Source of the DNA: Vanrija pseudolonga
Taxonomy: Eukaryota; Basidiomycota; Tremellomycetes; Trichosporonales; Trichosporonaceae
Length of the DNA stretch: 64,000 nucleotides
Direction of reading: 5' to 3'
Assembly (NCBI RefSeq): GCF_020906515.1
Contig: NC_085849.1
Span: forward strand, 248,001-312,000
Part shown: positions 11,722-21,958 of the stretch, one piece after another
How positions within the stretch are numbered: the first letter of the stretch is position 1
How the letters are laid out: each line of letters starts with the position of its first letter
The notes under the pieces: generated by a model
What the model saw: the letters and a program-made list of their open reading frames with translations, nothing else
Database searches by the model: none
What the model was told of the DNA's origin: nothing
Position numbers and translations under genes: made by a program

Positions 11722-12944
11722 CTACAACTTCGCGCCGCCCTTGTTCTTCGGGTTCTGTCCCTTCGGTCGGCGCGCCATCTCGGCGCCGACAAACTCGCCC
11801 CGCGCGTCCATGCGGTACACGCCCCACTGATCCGGGATGAGCCACGCCGACAGGTTGCTCTTGGGGTTCGTGTCCGACGTCGATGCCACAAAGGCCGCGA
11901 CGACGTCCTCGATCTTGGCGAAGCCCAGCTCGGGGTGCGGGTGGACGAAGTCGTCGTTGAGGATGGCGGTTTCTGGGAGGTCAGCGGAGGCCCGAGCTTG
12001 TGTCTCGACCAAGAGAGGCGGGTCGTGGTGTACCATATGTACAGCAGGTTGCCGACGATATCAAGGAGCCCTAGGATACCCCAGGTTAACCCAGGATACC
12101 CCAGGGATCCCTAGAAATCCCCCCCCCCCCCTTTCCCCCTTCCCCCCGCGCCCCAACTCCCACCTGCAACAGCTCTGATTGAAAGTGACCGCCCGCCCTC
12201 GATCCGACTTACTGGAGAAGTAGGGGCAGATGGTGTTGACGCGGATACCGAGCGCGTTCGCCGAGGGGATAAGGCCCTTCATGAGGCCGACGACGCCGCT
12301 GGGCAGGGTCAGCACTGTCTCCGAACTCTACCAGTAACGTACGCCTTGGCGACACTGTAGTTGACGCCGTACGAGCCGTAGAAGGACGACATGGAGCCTG
12401 TGAGCGTGATGGCGCGGAGTCCAGGGTCTTCACGCTTGTCGTGGTACTCAAAGTACCACAGCGCCAAGCGCGTCGTGTAGAGAACACCGATGAGGTCGAT
12501 GTTGAGCGTCGTGAGGTTGGGCGGCGTGGGACCTGCGTCCTGGTCGGTGAGCTGCGAGGGGTCGAAGGGGTGGAGCTCAGTAACGCCGGCGTTGGGGAGC
12601 ACGATGTCGATGTTGCCGAACGTCTTCGCGCCGAGCGCGAACAGCGCCTTCTGGTCGTCCCACGACGTGACGTCGCACTTGCCCGACACGGCCTTGCCCC
12701 TGGCGACGTTAGCTAACATCCACGCCCCACCCCCGACTCACTTGCCAGCCGACGCCTCGACAAGGCGCACCGTCTCCGCGAGCCCCTTGGCGTCAACGTC
12801 GCCGAGGATGACCTTGGCCCCGAGCGCGGTGAACTTGAGTGCGAGGGCGCGGCCGAAGCCCGAGCCGGCGCCGGTGATGAGCGCGACGCGGCCGTTGAAG
12901 CGAGAGGCGTGGGCGTAGCACTCTTCCGTGGTGAGGGCTGGCAT
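11722..12944 (-). CDS. Short-chain dehydrogenase/reductase (classical SDR)
   Basis: This is an NAD(P)-dependent oxidoreductase. Four exons (12944-12742, 12699-12343, 12298-12213, 11972-11722) sum to 897 nt, 298 aa. The cofactor motif TGAGSGFG lies near residue 24, followed by the acidic GDVDAKG that suggests NAD(H) preference, then LPNAGVTE. The active-site segment runs from TGSMSSFYGS to YSVAK (Tyr near 181, Lys near 185), completed by the second splice. RVNTICPYF gives the usual post-catalytic block. It resembles 15-hydroxyprostaglandin-dehydrogenase-type SDRs of fungi, whose substrates are mostly unknown. The last intron is 240 nt, several times the local norm, and contains a C-tract and a 20-bp tandem repeat. 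Confidence 0.88.
12073..12131 (+). repeat. 20-bp tandem repeat plus C13 tract inside an SDR intron
   Basis: AGGATACCCCAGG begins two adjacent, near-identical 20-bp units (12073-12092 and 12093-12112), followed a few bases later by a run of 13 C. Both lie in the unusually long third intron of the minus-strand dehydrogenase gene. Confidence 0.8.
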
Positions 12945-13810
12945 GGTGTGCAGTGAGTGAGCAGTGAGTAGGTGGATGCGAGAGTCGGTCGTGTGGAGAT
13001 GCGACACAGCTTGGATCCGTGGGGTGCGATGCGGGGTTAGATAACATAGCCGGGTGGGCCGGCGGAAGTGACCGAAGAAATGAAATGAGGTAAGGGCAAG
13101 GGTGTCAGCAGCCGCCAGGAACTGTGTTGACGCGCGCTGTGGCATTCGACACAAGCGCCGGGTTCACGGATTCTGTGAGTATGCAGGGTGCATTCGTCGT
13201 AGGCGTGTCATGGACGTGATTAATGCGCGCATGCATCGGCAGGGCAGTGGCACTTTAGTGGCTGTGTGGCAGACCTTTGTGAGCGGCACACCGTACCACC
13301 ACCTGGACCGCAGCGTCGGTGTGTTCGTCCGTCTCTCCCCGTGGCCACTTGTCTCCCGTCTGCTCCACGACCTCATGGAGGCAGTTGCAAAGTCTGTCGT
13401 ACTACTCATTGCATGTGAGGACGATTTCTGGCTGGGGGGTGCCGGAGGGGGAGTTGCGCCGCGCTGCGGCGTCCGCCAGCCAGACGGGCCCGCGGGTACA
13501 TCCTACATAGTAAACGACTTTCGCTATTGCAGAATTATCCCCAAGTGCAAACCCGCCTCCCCTCTTGGAAGAGTGAACGGCAACTGGCGAAAGGGCGGAC
13601 TATGCACACTCTACACTGTGGGAGACCTCGCCAAAACGTGGCGATAACGTGGCGAGTGATGGAAACGTCGAAGCAATAATATGGTGGCCTGCTCGAGCTC
13701 GCCGCGAGTCGGGCTGCCGCGGGCAACCTAACACCCCCCTCCTACTCCAACATCACTCTCTCAACCCAACAATATCTCATTCGACAGTCCCCCCATTCCA
13801 AACACCAACA
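12945..13810. other. Intergenic region, no supported gene
   Basis: Contains the dehydrogenase promoter and the upstream region of the next plus-strand gene. A 181-codon open frame around 13102-13647 has no protein-like pattern and no recognisable start. Confidence 0.45.
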
Positions 13811-15322
13811 ATGGCCACACGCCACATCCCTCGCAGCCCAATGGGCACTCATACCCACTTCGGCGACGACTACGGCGCATACTTCGACACCCCCGCGCCA
13901 CAAACCGAGCCCAGCGGCAGTGTCAGTGGGCACCACGGCAGTGTCGGTCCCCACTCTCGCCAGAGCACCGTTGTCCCCTACTCGCGCGCTGTGAGCATTA
14001 GTGGCGACTCGTGTCGCGGCAGCGTCAGAGGCGCGTCGCGCGCCACCAGCGTTCGCGCCTCTCTCTCTCGGCAGTCGACTCCCAGGGCCTCCATGGCCCC
14101 TCCCAGCGTCAACTTCTTCGTCGACGACGCCCCCGTCGAGTCGAGGGAAGCCACGCCTCGCGCACACGCCGTAGTCGGGACAGACTACTAGACCCACAGC
14201 CGCGCGACCTCGCGTTCTCGCGCCACTGCCACGCCCACCCATTTCGACCTGCCCGACGACGACAACGTCCCCGTCAGGACAAGGGCCGTGACGCCTAGTG
14301 GCGACCTGGGCGACGACTGGTCTTCGCATGTGCACGAGCACTCGCTGCCTCCCACCCCGTCCCCTCCGCCCCTCCAGGGCCTACCAGAGGACTTCACCGC
14401 GCGCCCCAACCCTGCTGTCGGCATTCCAGGAGGCCCGATCGTGCAGCGCGACCTCGACGAGCTGGAAGCCATGACCGTCCTCGCAATGAGCGACTACGAT
14501 GCCTCCCGACTCGTCTGCGTGACGACCCAGCAGGGGCCCAACTTGACGTGTCTCCCGACAGCCGCCGGAGTGGTTTCTCAGCAGCCACCCTCAACTCCGG
14601 GAATGTTCGGCCCCATCCGACACACGCGCGCAAGCGAAGGCCACAACAGGGTATGGGCGGACACTGCGCGCCTCTACGGTGGTGAACGGTTCTCGGCCCA
14701 GAGGAAGCACGCCTTCTTCACCGCGACGGGGTGGGAGCTGGTCCAGGTGCCGAGGTACGACGGCTTGTCGTCCTACCGGCAGTACGAGTACCACAGGCGC
14801 TCAAGGGACGTCCCGCAGTGGATCTTCATCGCGCCGACGACTCACCAAGTCTTCGCTCTGGGGGCCATGACACACTCGCTGACCTCCGGCTATGTCGACC
14901 TCCTCGACGAGTGGCACAAGGCCAGCACGACGCGCAAGGCCGGCACGATGGTGCTCATGAACCCCAAGTCAGGGCACGCGCGTGCGTCGTATCTCTCGGG
15001 CCGTCCCAGGTCTGCGGGCGCGTTCTGGCCATCCCCGACCGACTCCCGCACGCTGCGCGAAGACCAGGCCAACACGCTCGAGATCGTGCTGCGCATCGCC
15101 AAGATAGTGCTCCGCCACGACATCCCCTGGGGCATTGCGTCGGACGGCTGGCGCCACTTTGTCGTGCAGGGCCCCGCGGCCGAGGGTAATGTGAGTATCT
15201 CGCGGTCGTGGGGCTGGGAGGAGGAGGAGAAGCGGCTCGAGCCTCTCGAGTTCTTGACTGAGCTCGCTGACGAAATGTTTGCCACCATGGCTGAACAGTT
15301 CGTCAACTACGCGTACCCGTAG
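13811..15322 (+). CDS. Hypothetical protein, first of a tandem paralogue pair
   Basis: The frame opens at ATG 13811 (MATRHIPRSP) with a Ser/Thr/Arg-rich low-complexity N-terminus, meets an in-frame TAG at 14189-14191, then continues in the same frame with the same composition to 15322. A frame-preserving intron at about 14140-14199 (ending CCCACAG) would remove the TAG but has a weak GTCGAG donor. Otherwise the N-terminus is interrupted and translation might start at ATG 14471 (MTVLAMSDYD). The C-terminal half (about 14640-15319) is a folded domain shared with the next gene: GWELVQVPRY, PTTHQVFALGAM, WRHFVVQG, NVSISRSWGW, FVNYAYP. No characterised family was recognised. The spacing of the WGIASDGWRHFVV block is loosely reminiscent of PD-(D/E)XK or pseudokinase-type fungal proteins, but this is weak. 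Confidence 0.6.
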
Positions 15323-15890
15323 GGCAGGGTCGCTACAAGTCAGACCAACGTGCTCTACAATAACCAACCGGCATCTACGCCCCACCCACGGCGTGAGCAG
15401 ATCGGTCTCCACATATCAAGTCACTTTCAGCTCCCATTGTTTCTGTATCTGGCGCGTAGCCTCCCCCCCATATCTGTATCCAGCACCTAACCAGGACCTC
15501 ACCCCTTGCATATAGCCGTATCCCCCCATCAAGTGCATTATCTACATGTTTAACAACAGCATGGACCTAGGCTGGTTCTCGCACTCACGAAAACAACACT
15601 TCACTTGACAAGTTCGTACGTGGCACACTCAAATGAGTACAATGACCATCACTCTCCGAGGCGGTGCCACCGAGCAAACACCCTTCGCTGCCTCGTCAGT
15701 CCCGTCCTCGCACCCATCACCACTGGCCCCCAGAGCCCTTGTTGAGGGGTGCGAGCGTGTCTGCGTCGATCCCATCAGACCGTGTGGCAATGGACGGTGC
15801 GAGCGACCGCCGCCCCCTCGTCTCTGGCGGCTGGGCCATAAATAATGGCTGCTTGGGACTGCAACTCTTCTCATCCAACCAACTCCAATC
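15323..15890. other. Intergenic spacer between tandem paralogues
   Basis: No gene seen. A CATAAATA element at about 15837 lies some 50 bases before the next start codon and may be its TATA-like promoter element. Confidence 0.45.
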
Positions 15891-16991
15891 ATGTCCGACT
15901 ACGACCAGCACAACCCGGACGCCACCCATTGGGGGGCCGCGCCACCCCTCTCCCCCCCAGGGGGCATGGGAGCTCCGAGCAGCTCCGCCTCCAGCTCTGG
16001 TCCGTCCACCCCCACCGAGGGCGTGTGGAGTGCGCAGGAGACGGGCCGTGGCGAGGTCCTGATGTACCCCTCCGTGACCTCTGTGCACGTCGAGTACATG
16101 GACGTGGTGGACGCGAAGCGCTACCTCAAGGAGAGTGTGCGCGCCGGCCTCCGCCGCTTCCGCCACGGGTCTGACGGATTCGAGGTGCAGCACTACGCGC
16201 TCGAGGACGACGGCTTTGTGGAGGTGCTCGTCGACGCCCCCTACTTCAGCGAGGGCGAGGAAGTCACCCCCGCGTTCCGCGAGGCCTTCAAGCTCCTCAC
16301 CGGCTGGCAGTACGTCCAGGTCCCTCGCTTCTCGTACACCTCGACCGAGTATCTCCTGGCGGGCGCCGAAAAGTGGGTCCTGATCACCCCGTCGACGAAC
16401 CAGGTGTTTGCGCTCGGCGCGTTCATGGAGAAGATGACCGACGGCATGGTGGACGCGCTCGACTCGTGGGCGGACAACGCGCGCGTCCACGCACTCCCGA
16501 CCGACATTATCGAGCAGCACGCCACTGGGCTGATTAGCGGACACCACCTGGCCGCTGCGGACGCTCCGTTCACATTCCCAGTGGAGGGGAGCGACCTCAC
16601 GCTCGACGACGACGAGTGTACCGCCGTCCACATGGTCCTGCAGGTGGCCAAGGTGGTGCTGTACCTCGCTGCGCCGTACGGCATCGTCACGAACGGAACG
16701 CGCCACTTTGCGATCGCTGGCCTTATGCCGTACCGTAACGTGAGCATCTCTCGCTCCTGGGGTCACTGGGTGGACGGGCAGCGCCTCCCCCACCTCGCGG
16801 GCCTGACTCCCGACACCATCTTTGATGCCCTCGCCAAGCTCCTCTGCTCGCACGCATACCCGCCTCCTCCGGGCGCGGCGGCGCCTCAGGCCCCGGCCAC
16901 ACCACCCCGCCCGACTGTGGCCTCGAAGATGCCGCGTAGCCATCTCCCCCCAACGCCAGGCTCGAGCTTCGAAGTTGACAACCTAGTATAA
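15891..16991 (+). CDS. Hypothetical protein, second of a tandem paralogue pair
   Basis: An intronless 366-aa frame starting MSDYDQHNPD. The first 45 residues and the last 45 are Pro/Ser-rich and look disordered; the middle is a folded domain. It aligns with the C-terminal half of the preceding gene: GWQYVQVPRF against GWELVQVPRY, PSTNQVFALGAF against PTTHQVFALGAM, LQVAKVVL against LRIAKIVL, RHFAIAGL against RHFVVQGP, NVSISRSWGH against NVSISRSWGW. Unlike its neighbour it has no interruption. Function unknown; no signal peptide or membrane segment. Confidence 0.75.
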   Translation: MSDYDQHNPDATHWGAAPPLSPPGGMGAPSSSASSSGPSTPTEGVWSAQETGRGEVLMYPSVTSVHVEYMDVVDAKRYLKESVRAGLRRFRHGSDGFEVQHYALEDDGFVEVLVDAPYFSEGEEVTPAFREAFKLLTGWQYVQVPRFSYTSTEYLLAGAEKWVLITPSTNQVFALGAFMEKMTDGMVDALDSWADNARVHALPTDIIEQHATGLISGHHLAAADAPFTFPVEGSDLTLDDDECTAVHMVLQVAKVVLYLAAPYGIVTNGTRHFAIAGLMPYRNVSISRSWGHWVDGQRLPHLAGLTPDTIFDALAKLLCSHAYPPPPGAAAPQAPATPPRPTVASKMPRSHLPPTPGSSFEVDNLV

Positions 16992-17078
16992 GCCATCAGT
17001 AGTGGATGTTACGTTCTGTTTGCAAACATGCCCACTGCGTATACCCTGTACAATGCAACACGCAGTGGAGTCACAAAG

Positions 17079-18518
17079 CTACCGGTATCCGAGCTCGGCA
17101 GGCTTCTGACTCCTAACTTTGGCCTTCTCCTCCTCGCTCACGCTCCCCGCGAGCGACTTGATTGTCTCCACGAGGTCCGCCACAGCCTTGGGGCTAGTCT
17201 GGTGGTGCACGACGAGGCGGTTCGACCCCAGCGTGATAGGCTCGTCGAGCACCGCGAGGGCAGCCTTGAGCTTGTTGAAACTCAGACCGAGTGGCGCTGC
17301 ATCAAAGAAGACCATGTTCGTGTCGACCGGCGCGAGGATGGTACACCCCGCGGCTCGCAGCTCGTCCGCGAGCCTCCGCGCGAGCTTGTGCGTCTGCGCG
17401 AGTCGTGGGAAGTGGTGCGTGATCGCCCAGTCGGCCTGCGCGGCGACGTGCCCGCTCTGCCGCCACGCGCCGCCGAACGCCTTGCGGAACCAGCGTGCGC
17501 GGTCGATGACATTCTTGGGACCGACGAGCGCCCTGGGCGTCAGCGTACCCCCCACTCCCCACTCACGATCCCAGTGGCGCGCCGAGTCCTTTTGAGAGAC
17601 ACAAGCTCGCGGTGCTGTACGGTGCGAGGATGCTCGCGAGCGCCGTCCCGAGCGCAGCGTCGTCCTGCACCCCTCCACTCCTCTCAATTGCCGCCGCGGC
17701 CGAGTTCCACACGCGCGCCCCGTCGACATGCAGCAGAATCCCGTGCTCGCCCGCCAGGGCGGCAATGCGCTCCACCTCCTCCGTGGGGACTACGACGCCG
17801 TTCAGCGTGTCCTCGAGCATGATGAGGCGCGTCGGGGCGATGTGCACGTCGTTACCGAGCTCCAGCCGCTCCTCGATGTCCTCGCGGACGAGGTACAGCC
17901 CGTTTCGTGGTGTCAAGGCGTGGCTCGTCGCTTGCGAGAAGAGCGCGGCGCCCCCGACCTCGTTCTTGAAGGTATGTGCGCGCGCGTCGACGATGATGCT
18001 GTGCGGAGGCTGCATGAGGTGCGAGCGTACCGCCAGCGCATTGCACATCGTCGCCGAGAGACAGAGCAGCGCGGCCTCCTTGCCCGCCAGCCGCGCGATA
18101 CGCTCCTCCAGCGCAGTGGTGGTCGGGTCCTCGCCTTCGACGTCGTCCCCGCGCGACGCCTGCGCCGCGTACGCGACCTGCGCGTCGGTCGGCATCGTGA
18201 TCGTGTCCGCTGGTGGTGGTCAGTGCGTGAGCGGAGAGGGGGGAACGTACTGCGGAAGTCGCGCGCCACGCGGCGCAGATGCGCAACGTTGGCTGCACCG
18301 CCATACGACTCGGTGATGTCGTCTGCTGGGTCGGCGGCGGGCCGCAAAGGCTGGGCAGTGGTTGACATTGCGCGGTTGGTGGTTCCGAGTCCCAGCACGG
18401 GGCTCCGGGTAGCCAGTCGGGGTGCGGGGGAGGGCGTGAAGAGGGTTTGAGCCGGGGATACGATAGCCTGTGGTCGCAAAGTGCGTCTCAGAGATGCTGA
18501 GACGAGTCGGGTCGTCAT
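17079..18518 (-). CDS. GLY1: Low-specificity L-threonine aldolase (PLP-dependent)
   Basis: Cleaves L-threonine (and usually allo-threonine) to glycine and acetaldehyde using pyridoxal phosphate. Three exons (18518-18251, 18209-17567, 17532-17079) sum to 1365 nt, 454 aa. The first splice rebuilds the family's RTDTITMPTDAQ start, the second the LGAPLGSALVGPKNVI block. The PLP lysine is in LCLSKGLGAP near residue 295; the LHVDGARVWN block carries the cofactor aspartate. The first 50 residues (MTTRLVSASLRRTLRPQA) are basic and amphipathic, so a mitochondrial form is likely, and MSTTAQPLRP near residue 50 is a possible internal cytosolic start. The symbol is given by homology to the yeast enzyme. 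Confidence 0.88.
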
Positions 18519-18683
18519 TAGATGTAGCGTCAAGGTCGTGATGGTCGTTGTTGCTGCAAGCGAGTCGATCGAGATGGAAGTCAGTCTCGATCAACCAACG
18601 TCATAGCCGGAATACCCATTAGCCGCGGAAGTAAAATTCAATTCAGCCCAATAGAAAAAGAGTCGATCGCTCAACTCCGTTTG

Positions 18684-18770
18684 TCTCCTGACTGTGATTC
18701 GAACACAGGACCTGCGGATTGAAGTGTAACCTATTACAGTCCGACGCTCTACCAACTGAGCTATCAAGAG
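18684..18770 (-). tRNA. tRNA-Tyr (anticodon GUA), with intron
   Basis: Read on the minus strand, the cloverleaf has acceptor CTCTTGA pairing with TCAGGAG, T-arm CTGTG/CACAG and anticodon stem CGGA/TCCG around GTA. A 14-nt intron follows position 37, as usual for eukaryotic tRNA-Tyr. C1-G72 and discriminator A73 match eukaryotic tRNA-Tyr identity. Confidence 0.93.
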
Positions 18771-19248
18771 GGTGTTTTTCGTGTTTTTGCACACATTCGG
18801 CTGTCGGCCCACGGCCGTGATGAATGATCGACGGTTGTTCGTGACCATGATCATCGATGTACCCTTGTGATGGCGACCAAGATCAACATTGTTCGCGTCT
18901 CGAAGGTTCCAAGCCCCTTACCCTGTGTCTGTGGCGGCCCCGAGTCATCCTCCATCGCCCCGAACCCACACCTGTGGCGCCATCATTGCGAGATGTCGAT
19001 GCCTCGTGGCTTGGGACGACCGAATTCCACCACGCCTCACGGCATGGATGTCCGATTTCCGCCGGCGTGGTGTGCTCCGAAGATAGGCTTGGCACCACCC
19101 GTGCCAAACATGGCGCCGTCGTGCTACTTAATACAGTGACATGCAGTGTGCTATGTATTACACCAGCGGTAATGGTCGTCCGCCGGGGGTGTGGTGGGGG
19201 TGTATGGGGCTTGATTGGGGTGGGTTGTTACGTGTGTAGGTAGCCAAG
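18771..19248. other. Intergenic region, no supported gene
   Basis: Between tRNA-Tyr and the next minus-strand gene. Only short frames without protein-like features. Confidence 0.45.
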
Positions 19249-20031
19249 TTACGCCGGTGGCGGGGGAAGCAGTTCGCCACCGAGACAAATCGACACCATG
19301 TCGCGCATCTCGCGCTCAAAGTTCTTGGTCTGCGACTTGACGTGGGCGTACAGCGCGACCATGAGCCCGTTGAGGCGGTCGCTGTCGCGGTAGTAGGCTG
19401 CCTCGGGCATCTCGCGGTGGTACTCTTCTATCCTGTTGAGCAGGAGCTTGAAGTAGAGCGAGCGTTCGGCGATCTTGCGGCGCTTGTCGTCAGGCGAGAG
19501 GGAGGATGCGGCGTCGGGTGCGGGTGGTGTTGTTGGCGCAGGGAGCATTGAGGTGAGGGTGGAGATGGACACGGGGGTCGTGTCTGACGCGTCCGACTCG
19601 GCAGAGGTGACGCGCGTCAAGGGAAGGTGTGGTGGTGCCGTTGGGCTCGAGTCCTGCGTGTAGGGCTGCGCGAGCGCCAAGTCGATCGCGGCTAGTCTTC
19701 CAACAAGCGTGTCGAGGATATCGAGCTTGAAGAGCAGCCGTTCAAGCACCTTGACGCACACGCCCTGCGCCTGCCCTTCGCCCTTGGCAGCGGCAACGCA
19801 GTCGTCTTTCCATTTAACGAGCTCTGTCCGAATCCCAGGCAGGAGCACAGTGATAGTCTTAAAGTGCCGCCCAATGACGCGTTCCAGCGCGCTCTTGGTC
19901 GTCGAGTCGACCGAGAATTGCGGCACGAGCGCAATGATCGTCTGCGTGCGGGTCGCGTCGGTCCAGCTCGGGATGGTGATGGCCACCGTCGTGGCGCTCG
20001 ACGATCCAGGAAACTGGCCGGGGAGGGCCAT
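19249..20031 (-). CDS. Lineage-specific helical family protein (A-x-R-D/N motif family)
   Basis: An intronless 260-aa protein starting MALPGQFPGS. The N-terminus has a beta-like VAITIPSWTDATRTQTIIAL stretch, then helices with KTITVLLPGIRTELVKWKDD, a Ser/Thr/Pro linker of about 60 residues, and a C-terminal helical region beginning KIAERSLYFKLLLNRIEEYH. It aligns with the gene at 41629 (shared IPSWT/LPSWT start, VKWK/INWK helix, AER motif, KNFEREM/KGFEEQL end) and more distantly with the arrays at 30-43 and 53-64 kb. No signal peptide or membrane segment, so probably cytosolic or nuclear. Function unknown. Confidence 0.75.
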   Translation of the reverse strand: MALPGQFPGSSSATTVAITIPSWTDATRTQTIIALVPQFSVDSTTKSALERVIGRHFKTITVLLPGIRTELVKWKDDCVAAAKGEGQAQGVCVKVLERLLFKLDILDTLVGRLAAIDLALAQPYTQDSSPTAPPHLPLTRVTSAESDASDTTPVSISTLTSMLPAPTTPPAPDAASSLSPDDKRRKIAERSLYFKLLLNRIEEYHREMPEAAYYRDSDRLNGLMVALYAHVKSQTKNFEREMRDMVSICLGGELLPPPPA

Positions 20032-21958
20032 ATGCGGATAGAATAGACGATGGATGACCTGCAGATAGGCGGGGGAAGCGGGCTGCTGGTGTCTTGCGTG
20101 CGTGCGTGCGTGTCGGCGACCGAACGAGACAGCACCTCACGAATATTGGGCGAGAGAGGCGACGGATTCGTAGTATGTACCCTGCTCCCGGATAAAGGTT
20201 ATCAGTGCGTGTGTGTGCAAGAAAAGTTTGCGCCGATGCGGCAACGGCTGACTAGCTAGGTAGCGCTCCGAGCACAGAGAACAGGTGACGACTCGGAATA
20301 GCGCGCGTGCGGATGTCGCAAGAGATAAACGGGGACACATGTCGCCTTGGCGGCCAACAGATCCCCTTTCGGGGCCAGTGCGCGCCGCCATCCAGCGCGG
20401 CGATGGCGACATTTGAGCTGCGTCAGCGGGCTGCTCATATGCCCGCACACACCGAGCGCATCAGCGCGCCCTCTGGTACATCTGCACAGGCGCAGCCACG
20501 GCCTGGACGCCGCGGTGAGGCGAGGTAAACGACAGCGGGGGCCCAGTGGCGGCCTCTCCCCACTTTACTGCTGTCGGCCGGCCGCGTACGGCCCAATGAC
20601 GCGGCACGGCGAGGCCATGTACGCTGCACGACCGGCCCAAGGACGACGTCGGCGCGCCCTATCCCCGCGAGATAAAACTTTGCGCCTGGGCTCGTCTCGG
20701 TTGCATCGCAGGACAGACAGGAAATAGCCTCGCGTAGGGGTGGGGGAAGGTAAAGGGCCCTCGCGTATCCCGCCAAACAGCGCCACACTAGCCAATCCGG
20801 CGGACAAACCCATCTCCGCGAGCTGGTGGCGAGTGCATCGTTCGCTATCGTCGCTAATATAGTGCAGTGAAGAGGTAGAGGTGCATGAACATTTTTTAGA
20901 GGGCAGAAAATGCGTGCAGAAGGCGGAGAGTGGATGTGTGTGTGTGTACATGTGTGCAGACGCGGCCGGCCGACCACCGAGCCGAGCGTCCGTGTGTTCT
21001 GTTGATGCCACACCATCCCCGCTTTCCCAGCCTTCTCCGCTCTTGCCAATACAGCACAAGGCGACCTGCTACATGCGGACAGGAGAGAAGCCACGCTGGG
21101 CTCGTGGCGGTGGTGAGGTGGAGGGGAAAGAAAAGACAAGTGGAGGTGGGTGGAGGCAGCTGCGGCGGCGTGCTCATCACGCACTTGTCGATCCCTCCCT
21201 CCGCCTCCCTCCACATGAGAACAAACAAAAGTGACACCTTGTTCCGAATACTTGACGTATTTGTTTTGATAATTATGAGCTTTGCCTTGGAATCATTCCT
21301 CCGGGCTCGGGCTCACATCGTGTTGTCTCCTCGACTCACCCCTCCACCACAATGACCTTTCCGACCCGATCCCCTCTTCACCTTGTTCGGAATAAGTGAC
21401 GTCTTTGTGTGAAAGAGGCGCTACGTCTCCTCATCGTTGTATTTCACAGCCTTGGCGGCTTACCAGCCTTGCGGAGTTGGCCACCATGGCGCCAAGATCT
21501 CCCATCGCTGCAGCCATTGTTCTCACCTGGCCCTCGTCGCCGATATTCTGGGCGCTGTCGAAGGAATGAGCGCGGCCACAGTCTATTTGTGCAGACGGAG
21601 TACACTTTTCCGTCCCAGAGTGTAGTTGACCTCGTTTGAGTCATTCACTGTGACTGTCTGAGGTCGTGGCAGGGGCCGTCGAGCGGCACTGGCCGTTTCG
21701 CTCGAGTTTCCTTGGCTTCCATGGTGGCGTCCATCGGCGGAATACCGGCACATTCTTCTTACTCACCGGCGGCGCGCATAGAATTGACAAGGTAGAGTGT
21801 GTGGGGGCCCGACCTTCCCTTCAGGTTACGCTCAGTAGTCTCCACTCGTCAGTCGACTCCTCCCTGTCTCTCGCCCTCTCCCTTGACATCTTGCATTTAC
21901 ATCCCCATGATATTGCTACAGTGTTCAACACAAGTGGTCTCGCCACACCTACCGCTCC
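20032..21958. other. Long intergenic region with a pair of diverged direct repeats
   Basis: No gene seen in nearly 2 kb. The only structure noted is two related 29-base segments at about 21235 and 21377, both CACCTTGTTC-GGAATA-like followed by TGACGT, separately annotated. Confidence 0.45.
21235..21405 (+). repeat. Two imperfect direct repeats carrying TGACGT
   Basis: CACCTTGTTCCGAATACTTG then ACGTATTTG at about 21235, and CACCTTGTTCGGAATAAGTG then ACGTCTTTG at about 21377. About 25 of 29 positions agree. Each contains TGACGT, the core of bZIP (CRE/ATF-type) sites. Confidence 0.6.

Noticed and set aside
13102-13647. A 181-codon plus-strand frame upstream of the tandem paralogue pair
   Set aside because: No conserved pattern, doubtful start and no splice signals; treated as chance.
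14171-14199. A 29-nt GT...AG segment that contains the in-frame TAG of the first paralogue
   Set aside because: Removing 29 nt would break the downstream frame, and it is shorter than any other intron here.
17028-18450. Several plus-strand frames opposite threonine aldolase
   Set aside because: The minus strand carries all catalytic motifs and consistent splicing; the plus frames are shadows.
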